A stretch of 5,000 nt of DNA, taken from NCBI GenBank assembly GCA_947258625.1, contig CAMYJN010000241.1, forward strand, positions 1-5,000, given 5' to 3'. The translations under genes and the position numbers were made by a program. The notes under the pieces were generated by a model, which saw only the letters and a list, made by a program, of their open reading frames with translations, made no database searches and was not told where the DNA came from. Source of the stretch: an uncultured Polyangiaceae bacterium (GTDB lineage: Bacteria; Myxococcota_A; Polyangia; Polyangiales; Houyiibacteriaceae). Of the stretch, positions 1-4,579 are shown in pieces; the stretch's first letter is position 1; each line of letters opens with the position of its first letter.

Positions 1-204
1 CAGGATCCATCCCTGTCAGAATCATCGATGCGTGGAGGGTCGCATCGAGGACCGGAGTCAGCTTCTGAAACTTATGCGTTCATGAGCGCATCGCCAGAGG
101 CGAAGCTAGCGGTCTGGGCAATACTTGCTGAAGCCGCTCGAGTTGATTGCGCAACCGGCCCTGTCTGTCTGCCCTCGTTTCGCTGCGCCCCTCTGCCGAC
201 CTAG
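1..204 (+). CDS. Possible 3' end of an upstream ORF (weak)
   Basis: This frame is open from the first base to a TAG at 202-204, giving 67 codons with no match I recognise. The segment after an internal ATG at 82 (MSASPEAKLAVWAILAEAARVD) could form a helix. Third-position GC is only moderate, and the frame also spans two inverted repeats, which argues against coding. In its favour, the TAG overlaps the AGGAG ribosome binding site of the following mscS gene, as is common between genes of an operon. It may equally be non-coding leader DNA. The low confidence reflects this. Confidence 0.2.
   Translation, partial: QDPSLSESSMRGGSHRGPESASETYAFMSASPEAKLAVWAILAEAARVDCATGPVCLPSFRCAPLPT
25..48. repeat. 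Perfect 8-bp inverted repeat
   Basis: TCGATGCG (25-32) and CGCATCGA (41-48) are exact reverse complements separated by an 8-nt G-rich loop. No T-run follows, so it does not look like an intrinsic terminator. It could be a hairpin in the mscS leader or a protein-binding site. Confidence 0.5.
74..91. repeat. Small hairpin with CATG tetraloop
   Basis: ATGCGTT (74-80) pairs with AGCGCAT (85-91) around a CATG loop, with one G-T wobble. Its ATGCG and CGCAT arms can also pair with the arms of the inverted repeat at 25-48, so alternative folds of the upstream region are possible. No function is claimed. Confidence 0.35.
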
Positions 205-207
205 GAG
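203..207 (+). promoter_or_regulatory. Ribosome binding site for mscS (TTG start)
   Basis: AGGAG sits 6 nt before a TTG codon at 214-216 in the same frame as the MscS domain. This decides the start of the full-length gene. The alternative starts at GTG 235 and ATG 241 have no comparable site. Confidence 0.6.
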
Positions 208-378
208 CACCCATTGGACCTAATCGCGCATACCGTGAGCATGACTCGTTTGATGTGGATCGCAGGCATCGCGATAGGGTCCCACCTCGGGGTCATCATC
301 ATTCGGAGGCTCGTGCGTCGCGTGCTCTCCTCGCGCCTCGGGTCCGAGGCCAAGGCGCAGACGGTGACGGGCTTTGCT

Positions 379-381
379 TAG
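379..381 (+). other. Premature amber codon inside mscS
   Basis: TAG follows TVTGFA and precedes SLLVFVLYFGAF, the start of TM2. The frame is the same before and after, so this is a substitution and not a frameshift. Suppression is unlikely in an ordinary bacterium, and no suppressor tRNA is visible here. Confidence 0.85.
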
Positions 382-423
382 AGTCTGCTGGTCTTCGTTC
401 TGTACTTCGGAGCGTTCGGGTTT

Positions 424-1077
424 GTGCTCGATGAGCTTAGGGTCCCACTCCACACCTATCTTGCTGACGCTTCGGTCATTGGTCTTGCGGTCAGCTTCGG
501 ATCGCAAGGTGTGGTGCAAGATGTGATCAGTGGGCTCACCGTCGTGTTCTACGACCTCCTCGACGTTGGCGACATGGCAAACGTCGGTGGAAAGGTTGGA
601 ATCGTGGACAGCATCGGCATTCGCTTCACGACGCTAGTCGGCTTCTCGGGCGAGCGCGTGTTTGTACCCAACCGCACCATTGCAAATGTGATCAACTATC
701 CACACGGATACATCCGGGCGTACGTCGATGCTAGGATTTCGCCGACCGATGAGACGACTCGTGCTCGGGCCACCGAAGCACTCAGCAAAACCGCCCAAGC
801 TGCCTATGAACAGTACCGAGGTGTTCTTCTCGTTGCGCCGACGGTTGAGGGCTTCCGGAAGACGGGCGCCGGCTATGGATATGTCCGCATCAAGTTTCGT
901 GTGTGGCCCGGCCAAACCCAGCTGATTGAAGGCCCGATCAAGGAGGGCATCGCCAGCGCCATGAAAGAGTTCGATCCCAACTACGCTTCCTGGATGGTGT
1001 CGGTCTACTATCGTGCCGAGCCCGCGGACTCGGAAACTTCCAAGCGACTCCCTCGCCCGGCGGCCCTGCGCAAGTAA
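424..1077 (+). CDS. Open 3' part of the MscS gene (alternative annotation from GTG 424)
   Basis: This is the longest uninterrupted reading frame of the channel gene, 217 residues from a GTG. It holds the pore helix and the whole cytoplasmic vestibule (residues about 15-217). An automatic caller would probably report it as a short MscS-domain protein. The nearest purine-rich site is GGAG at 409-412, 11 nt from the GTG, which is far for efficient initiation. The start falls near the end of TM2, so the product should not fold as a normal three-helix channel subunit. I regard this as a remnant of the longer gene and not a separate protein. Confidence 0.5.
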   Translation: MLDELRVPLHTYLADASVIGLAVSFGSQGVVQDVISGLTVVFYDLLDVGDMANVGGKVGIVDSIGIRFTTLVGFSGERVFVPNRTIANVINYPHGYIRAYVDARISPTDETTRARATEALSKTAQAAYEQYRGVLLVAPTVEGFRKTGAGYGYVRIKFRVWPGQTQLIEGPIKEGIASAMKEFDPNYASWMVSVYYRAEPADSETSKRLPRPAALRK

Positions 1078-1094
1078 CTCAGCGCTACAAAACA

Positions 1095-1115
1095 TTGAAG
1101 CGCTCTCGGCTTCAA
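1095..1115 (-). terminator. Hairpin between convergent mscS and cls, possible terminator of the minus-strand block
   Basis: TTGAAGC (1095-1101) and GCTTCAA (1109-1115) form a perfect 7-bp stem with a 7-nt loop. It lies in the 70-nt gap between the two gene ends. On the minus strand the stem is followed by TGTTTTG, a weak T-rich tail. On the plus strand there is no T-run. The stem is modest for an intrinsic terminator. Confidence 0.4.
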
Positions 1116-1147
1116 AGCACGGGTCCGAGCGTTGCGATGCTGTTGTT

Positions 1148-1936
1148 CTAGAGTCGGCGTGAGGCGGACCAGGCCTCGACCGCCTCTCGAGTGACCGGAT
1201 CGGCGCAGTTCTGGCTGCCGCAGCAGGTGATGTGGTCGTCGATGACGACGATCTTGCGATGGTTCCGGAGGTCGATGCGCCCTTTGAACGGCCGGAGCAG
1301 CGGATTGCCGATCGGCAGGCCCGCGGCCACATGCACCCCTGCGTCTCGCATGGCCGCCCAATGCTCGGAGCGAATCATCACCCGGGAGCCCAGGTCGTCC
1401 GCCATCGCTCGGCAGGTGATACCACGAGCGGCCGCGCGTTTCAGTGCCTCGACGACTTTGCAACCGTTGTGGTCAGTCAGCCAAATGTAGAAGAGCACGT
1501 GCACGTGATCTTGGGCGGCGTCGATGTCGGTAACCATTGCGTCGATGGTCGCATTGGAGTCCGCAAGCAGCCGTGCAGAGTTGCCATTGACCGGGCGAAA
1601 CCCGCTTATCGAGTAAGCGAGGTCGAAAAGATGCCGGTGACGCTCGGGGACATCGGCCGCAAGGCTCGCGACACCCTCGTCGTTGGGACCTGCAGCCGAT
1701 GGCATTCGCGCGAGCACCTCGCGCAGTCGTGCAACTCGGCGCCGCCCGATGTTGACCTCTCCGAAGAGCAGGTAGGCGAACACGCCAACCAGCGGCAGCA
1801 CCCCGACAACCACGACCCACGCGATTCGAGACGCAGGGTCACGATGCGGTCGCAGCAAGATTCGCACGATGACCGCGAGCTCGAGCAATGCGACGACCAC
1901 GATGGCGATCAGCGAATGTTGGATCGGGGCGAGCAT
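1148..1936 (-). CDS. cls: Cardiolipin synthase / phospholipase D family protein, truncated to the N-terminal half
   Basis: Cardiolipin synthases join two phosphatidylglycerols, or PG and PE, at the inner membrane using two HKD motifs. This 262-residue protein has the PLDc_N part with two membrane helices (about 8-28 and 37-59). The first PLD domain follows, with HVLFYIWLTD and the catalytic HxKxxxxD at H226, K228 and D233, with G240-S241 at the family spacing. It then stops after about 20 residues (DPVTREAVEAWSASRRL). Family members are about 480 residues and carry a second HKD. None of the frames I read through the 70 bp before the mscS end shows the missing half, so this is not a simple frameshift. 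A one-motif PLD can work as a dimer (as in Nuc), so activity is possible but doubtful. The ATG at 1936 has no obvious Shine-Dalgarno. The gene is last in the minus-strand block, 77 nt after the beta-barrel gene. Confidence 0.8.
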   Translation of the reverse strand: MLAPIQHSLIAIVVVALLELAVIVRILLRPHRDPASRIAWVVVVGVLPLVGVFAYLLFGEVNIGRRRVARLREVLARMPSAAGPNDEGVASLAADVPERHRHLFDLAYSISGFRPVNGNSARLLADSNATIDAMVTDIDAAQDHVHVLFYIWLTDHNGCKVVEALKRAAARGITCRAMADDLGSRVMIRSEHWAAMRDAGVHVAAGLPIGNPLLRPFKGRIDLRNHRKIVVIDDHITCCGSQNCADPVTREAVEAWSASRRL

Positions 1937-2013
1937 ACGTCGACGCGAACCATATCATCTCCCGCTTGATCTCGAGGCCCAAGATGAAGCAGAAATTCGA
2001 CTTGAACGCACGC
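1937..2013 (-). other. 77-nt spacer with an NhaA-like peptide trace
   Basis: This is the gap between the beta-barrel stop and the cls start on the minus strand. One minus-strand frame (TTC TGC TTC ATC TTG, then codons at 1979-1959) reads FCFILGLEIKREM. It resembles the FFxVGLEIKRE signature of NhaA Na+/H+ antiporters. The resemblance ends at once on both sides. It may be a gene relic or chance. Confidence 0.2.
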
Positions 2014-2829
2014 TTAGTTGCCAATGTAGGCGCTGACCCCGAGAACGAAGCCGAAGTAGATCTGGGAATCAGCGATTGGGTTGCCCGTGGTCGGGTCGAT
2101 GGGCGAGCCGCGGGTGAAGAAGAGGTCCTGCTGCGAGAGCTCGAACCGCGGTTCGAGGGAAATGATCAGGTATTGGACCGGGATGTAGCGCACGATCGCC
2201 GTCACCGTGAGAAGGTCGGGATCCAAGCCGGTCGCCACGGCGACCGTCCCACCGAGGTACTCGACGCGCCCGCCGACCTTCCAATGGTCGTGAACCAGCA
2301 TGTCTCCCTCGAGCGCCAGGCCATACGAGTACTGCCTATTTCCTGGGGGGGAATCGAGCGTTGCGCTGCCGTTGAAGATCAGCGTGAAGCGCCTGATTTC
2401 CGCGGTCAAGATCAGATCAAAGAATTGCCCCCAGGCACGGTTTCCCCTCTCCCCCGAGGCGCCGACCATGTAGCCGATCTGGAGTGTCAACTCATCGATG
2501 GGAAAGAGGTTGAGCTGTGCGGCGATGGCCGGCGTATCGTTGCCGGCCGTCGGAGATCCGCCAAGCTCTCCGACGCGAACGCTGTTGTTCACGAGCAGAA
2601 ACTTGAGCCCGAAGCCCATGTAGTTCGTGTACGGGTATCCCAGGTTGTTGTACGGCCCGGAGACGCGATGGGCGTTGAACAGATAAAAGCCGCTGGCCAT
2701 CACCTGCCATTCGAGGCCGTCCACAAATGAGCTGCCGGCGCCTTCACCCGTTGCGGGCTCCTCCTGGGCAGACGCTCCGCTGGCTAGCCAAAGGCTGCAA
2801 ACGAGGGCGACGGGCAGGGCTCGTTTCAT
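2014..2829 (-). CDS. Outer-membrane beta-barrel (porin-like) protein
   Basis: The 271-residue product starts with a clear Sec signal peptide, MKRALPVALVCSLWLASGASA, with likely cleavage before Q22. The mature part alternates hydrophobic and polar residues with many aromatics and Gly, as in beta-barrels. Examples are WQVMASGFYLFNA, LTLQIGYMVGA, WKVGGRVEYLGG, LTVTAIVRYIPVQYLIISLEPRFEL and the terminal IYFGFVLGVSAYIGN. The C-terminal half resembles the OmpL-like/BBP2 porin type, an assignment made from memory of the pattern. Such proteins are usually about 350 residues or more. Here the N-terminal strands (to MGFGLKF) run directly into LLVNNS and TPAIAAQ, so a central block may be missing. The start is ATG 2829, with AGGA at 2834-2837. 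Its ATG overlaps the TGA of the TVP38 gene (ATGA), so the two are probably translationally coupled. Substrate unknown. Confidence 0.75.
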   Translation of the reverse strand: MKRALPVALVCSLWLASGASAQEEPATGEGAGSSFVDGLEWQVMASGFYLFNAHRVSGPYNNLGYPYTNYMGFGLKFLLVNNSVRVGELGGSPTAGNDTPAIAAQLNLFPIDELTLQIGYMVGASGERGNRAWGQFFDLILTAEIRRFTLIFNGSATLDSPPGNRQYSYGLALEGDMLVHDHWKVGGRVEYLGGTVAVATGLDPDLLTVTAIVRYIPVQYLIISLEPRFELSQQDLFFTRGSPIDPTTGNPIADSQIYFGFVLGVSAYIGN

Positions 2830-3410
2830 GGGGTCCTGCCCTCGACCGGACTCTGCGTGACTCCGGCGGTGCGGATTTGGGCGCGGGCGATGCGTGCGAC
2901 ACGCCAAGAAACGACGGCCACGGCCACGAGTCCCAGAAGCAGGCCCACTCCCTTGCTCTCCCAGTTCGCATGAGCTTCCCCGGCCATTCGCGTCACGTGC
3001 GACGCCGCGCTGCCCAAGTACACGTCGACGAACAAGTGCGGAGCCATGCCCAACGTCCCGATCGCCACCGAACGAGGCAGGACTCGAAGCGCGCCCAGCG
3101 CGTAACTGAGAATCGCTGGATTGGCCGGGATCAGGCGTAGCCAAAACACCAGCCCTGTTCCCTCGGCGCTTGCAGCAGCGGCTGCAATCACTCCGAAGAT
3201 GAAATTGGGAAAGAGGAAAGGCTCCAACACGAGTATCGCAGTGACGTAGAGAAGGGGCCCCCACGGTCCTAGCTCGCTGATCGCGCGCTCAGCCTGGGGG
3301 AGAAAGCCCGCGAGTCGGTGGCCCTCCACCGCGAGCAGCACGATCAGCAGGGCCCCGAGAACCCATGCAAGGCGATGTTGTGCAACATTGAGCTCCCCCG
3401 GCGCGGCCAT
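2826..3410 (-). CDS. TVP38/TMEM64-type (SNARE-associated, DedA superfamily) membrane protein, internally shortened
   Basis: Members of this family are inner-membrane proteins, linked in related DedA and VTT proteins to lipid translocation and envelope stability. The 194 residues show TM1 (about 14-30) and the family entry LGPWGPLLYV (47-56), then a hydrophobic stretch with LFPNFIFGV (66-74). The late signature RLIPANPAILSYALGA (92-107) follows, then GTLGMAPHLFVDVYLGS (118-134) and a last helix (about 153-168). Normally 40-50 residues containing a G-rich helix and an Arg lie between FGV and the RLxPxxP motif. Here they are replaced by about ten residues (IAAAAASAEG), so the protein looks internally deleted in frame. 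Typical length is 220-240. The ATG at 3410 has no good Shine-Dalgarno. It lies 39 nt after the methyltransferase stop and overlaps the next gene. Confidence 0.75.
   Translation of the reverse strand: MAAPGELNVAQHRLAWVLGALLIVLLAVEGHRLAGFLPQAERAISELGPWGPLLYVTAILVLEPFLFPNFIFGVIAAAAASAEGTGLVFWLRLIPANPAILSYALGALRVLPRSVAIGTLGMAPHLFVDVYLGSAASHVTRMAGEAHANWESKGVGLLLGLVAVAVVSWRVARIARAQIRTAGVTQSPVEGRTP
2834..2837 (-). promoter_or_regulatory. Ribosome binding site of the beta-barrel gene
   Basis: AGGA on the minus strand lies 4 nt before ATG 2829 and inside the end of the TVP38 gene. With the ATGA overlap it fixes the start at the signal peptide, not at any of the upstream codons of the longer open frame reaching to 3264. 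Confidence 0.5.
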
Positions 3411-3449
3411 CGCGAGACTATACGCCGAGTGGAGCGAGAAGCGACGGAC

Positions 3450-4328
3450 TCACTTCGTCGATTCGCGGTCGAGCAACGTGCGCTTCCTGTCGAGTCCCCA
3501 TCGGTAGCCGCTCAGCTCGCCGTCCGCGCGAACCACGCGGTGGCAGGGAACGATCACCGCGACCGGATTCGCCGCACAGGCCCGGGCGACGGCTCTCGCG
3601 GACTTCGGCCGCCCGACGCGCGCAGCGATCTCCCCATAGGAGGCGGTCTGTCCGGCTGGTATCTCGCGGAGGCTCCGCCAAACGAGCTCCTGAAAGGCGG
3701 TGCCACACACATCGAGCGGAAGCTCGAACAGCTCTGACTTGCCGTCGAGATAGCTCACGGTTTGCTCGACCCATCGCTCGAAGTCCGAGCCCGGATCCGC
3801 CGCCTCAAACACAGCCTTGGGAAACCGACCTTTGAGGTCCGCGGTGAGCGCTTGCGGAGAGGCACCGAATAGAACCGCGCAGATACCCCTTTCGGTTGCC
3901 GCAACCGCGACCAGGCCGAGCGCCGAATCTCCAAACGCGTATCGGATCTGGGCGCCTTGCCCACCTTTGCGTAACGTCGTGGCCGTCATCCCGTGGCGGC
4001 CCTTTGCGGATTCATAGAACCGGCTCGCTGCGCCGTACCCCGAATCGTAGATCGCCGTAGTCACATCCTTGCTCGTTTTCAGATTCTTTGCGGCGATCCC
4101 CGAACGATGGGCCATCGCATATTGCTTCGGCGTGACCCCGACGATGCGCTTGAACACTCGGCTGAAGTAGAAGGGGCTCAAGCCGGCAGCCTCCGCAAGC
4201 TCCTTGAGCGTGGGCTCTCTTTCCGCGCGTTCGATTAAGCGGCACGCCTCGACCACCCGCTCTCGTTGGCGCTGACGCGGGGCTGTCGCTCGTATCGATA
4301 GACGGGGCACGCGGTCATAGTGTCTCAC
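3450..4328 (-). CDS. Bifunctional AraC-type HTH / O6-methylguanine-DNA methyltransferase (Ada-like, without the N-terminal Ada zinc domain)
   Basis: This protein removes alkyl groups from O6-alkylguanine by irreversible transfer to its own cysteine and probably binds DNA as a regulator. In the 292-residue product an AraC-type double HTH covers about 20-121. The first helix-turn-helix is LKELAEAAGLSPFYFSRVFK (41-60) and the second is near VTTAIYDSGYGAASRFYE (89-106). The linking ribonuclease-like fold (126-200) contains ERGICAVLFG. The methyltransferase domain carries GTAFQELVW, the Arg-finger region SARAVARACAANP (243-255) and the active site PCHRVV with Cys262, then LSGYRWG. All key residues are present. 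The start is GTG 4328 because AAGGAG lies 7 nt upstream; the in-frame ATG at 4385 would add 19 unconserved residues. The Cys4 methylphosphotriester domain of Ada is absent. This shorter architecture is known elsewhere, so it need not be decay. It is first in the minus-strand block. Confidence 0.92.
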   Translation of the reverse strand: MRHYDRVPRLSIRATAPRQRQRERVVEACRLIERAEREPTLKELAEAAGLSPFYFSRVFKRIVGVTPKQYAMAHRSGIAAKNLKTSKDVTTAIYDSGYGAASRFYESAKGRHGMTATTLRKGGQGAQIRYAFGDSALGLVAVAATERGICAVLFGASPQALTADLKGRFPKAVFEAADPGSDFERWVEQTVSYLDGKSELFELPLDVCGTAFQELVWRSLREIPAGQTASYGEIAARVGRPKSARAVARACAANPVAVIVPCHRVVRADGELSGYRWGLDRKRTLLDRESTK

Positions 4329-4335
4329 GAGAGCT

Positions 4336-4341
4336 CTCCTT
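4336..4341 (-). promoter_or_regulatory. Strong ribosome binding site deciding the GTG start of the methyltransferase gene
   Basis: AAGGAG on the minus strand is 7 nt from GTG 4328. It overlaps one arm of the inverted repeat at 4339-4355. Confidence 0.75.
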
Positions 4342-4355
4342 GTAGCTGATACAAG
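4339..4355. promoter_or_regulatory. Inverted repeat overlapping the methyltransferase gene RBS (candidate operator or RNA hairpin)
   Basis: CTTGTA (4339-4344) and TACAAG (4350-4355) are perfect 6-bp arms with a 5-nt spacer. The right arm on the minus strand merges into AAGGAG, so binding of a dimer or folding of the mRNA would cover the ribosome binding site. It does not resemble the E. coli Ada box (AAAGCGCA). Autoregulation is an inference. Confidence 0.45.
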
Positions 4356-4402
4356 TTCAGTAACCAGCGCCCTGAGAAGGGTCATCCCGTTTCTTGCGGT
4401 CG

Positions 4403-4431
4403 GATTTGCTGCTTACGCAGCGTCGCAAATC
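4403..4431. repeat. Imperfect stem-loop, GATTTGC / GCAAATC
   Basis: Perfect 7-bp outer arms lie at 4403-4409 and 4425-4431. Inside and sharing bases is a 5-bp hairpin, GCTGC-TTAC-GCAGC (4408-4421). Folded together they give a stem of about 10 bp with a 5-nt bulge. No T-run follows on either strand, so terminator function is not supported. Confidence 0.45.
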
Positions 4432-4433
4432 GT

Positions 4434-4455
4434 TCGCGGGCGCGATCGCGGGCGC
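4434..4455. repeat. 10-bp direct repeat, period 12
   Basis: TCGCGGGCGC occurs at 4434-4443 and again at 4446-4455, with the palindrome GCGATCGC across the junction (4442-4449). It may be a tandem binding site or simple GC-rich slippage. Confidence 0.4.
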
Positions 4456-4467
4456 AACGGCTGCGCC
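4451..4467. repeat. 6-bp inverted repeat GGCGCA / TGCGCC
   Basis: Perfect arms at 4451-4456 and 4462-4467 with a 5-nt loop. It overlaps the second copy of the direct repeat at 4446-4455. Function unknown. Confidence 0.4.
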
Positions 4468-4541
4468 ACGGCGGTTCGTTGGCGCGCGCAATCACTGCGA
4501 AAGTCGCTGGCATACCCCATGCATCTACTTCACTCAGCTTG

Positions 4542-4563
4542 GCGACGCGCATTGGCGCGTTGC
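4542..4563 (+). promoter_or_regulatory. 9-bp stem-loop just upstream of the lipoprotein ribosome binding site
   Basis: GCGACGCGC (4542-4550) pairs with GCGCGTTGC (4555-4563) around an ATTG tetraloop, with one G-T wobble. It ends 6 nt before the purine-rich site at 4570-4576. As a 5'-UTR hairpin it could affect mRNA stability or initiation; this is inferred from position only. Confidence 0.4.
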
Positions 4564-4579
4564 GAAGGCAAGGTGGATC

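Larger units (their letters stand above)
214..1077 (+). pseudogene. mscS: MscS-family mechanosensitive channel, interrupted by in-frame amber stop
   Basis: Small-conductance mechanosensitive channels release solutes through the inner membrane on hypo-osmotic shock. Read from TTG 214 through the internal TAG, the frame spans 287 codons, close to the 286 residues of E. coli MscS. TM1 is around residues 13-26 (MWIAGIAIGSHLGVIII). TM2 is around 57-72 (SLLVFVLYFGAFGFVL), directly after the stop. The pore helix TM3 is around 85-107 and contains GLAVSFGSQGVVQDVISG. The beta domain has the family signature VGDMANVGGKVGIVDSIGIRF and then VFVPNRTIANVINYP, and the mixed alpha/beta C-terminal domain runs to a TAA. 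Codon 56 (379-381) is TAG, between TM1 and TM2, with homologous sequence on both sides in one frame. A single substitution from CAG, AAG, GAG, TGG or TCG would produce it. It is either a recent nonsense mutation or a sequence error. Translation restarting at GTG 424 would lack TM1 and most of TM2. Confidence 0.85.
4356..4579. other. Divergent intergenic region with several inverted repeats
   Basis: It separates the minus-strand methyltransferase gene from the plus-strand lipoprotein gene and must hold both promoters. I could not pick convincing -35/-10 pairs. It contains at least three stem-loops, listed separately, and a 10-bp direct repeat. A small open frame in the plus strand (4479-4670) has no recognisable product and overlaps the lipoprotein start, so it is not annotated. 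Confidence 0.5.

Noticed and set aside
202..204. First TAG as a second premature stop in a longer mscS gene
   Set aside because: It overlaps a good ribosome binding site for TTG 214, and the sequence before it does not look like an MscS N-terminus.
147..434. 95-codon plus-strand frame over the 5' part of mscS
   Set aside because: It is a shifted-frame shadow. The MscS frame on the same strand explains the sequence.
634..1332. Long minus-strand open frame across the mscS/cls junction
   Set aside because: It is antisense to mscS and out of frame with cls. Its composition is Arg/Ser-rich and low-complexity, and no domain is visible.
1232..1969. 245-codon plus-strand frame antisense to cls
   Set aside because: It is a mirror of the cls coding strand in GC-rich DNA. 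It is His/Asp/Arg-rich with no recognisable motif.
1888..2730. 280-codon plus-strand frame antisense to the beta-barrel gene
   Set aside because: The opposite strand encodes a signal peptide and regular beta-strands. This frame has no domain or convincing start.
2830..3264. N-terminal extension of the beta-barrel frame to 3264
   Set aside because: It overlaps the TVP38 gene completely. The signal peptide and RBS place the true start at 2829.
3417..3422. TATAGT (minus strand) as a -10 element before the TVP38 gene
   Set aside because: It lies too close to the ATG, and no -35-like hexamer is found 16-18 bp upstream.
4329..4385. Start of the methyltransferase gene at ATG 4385
   Set aside because: GTG 4328 has AAGGAG at 7 nt. 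The extra 19 residues are unlike the family and would be encoded across the inverted repeat.
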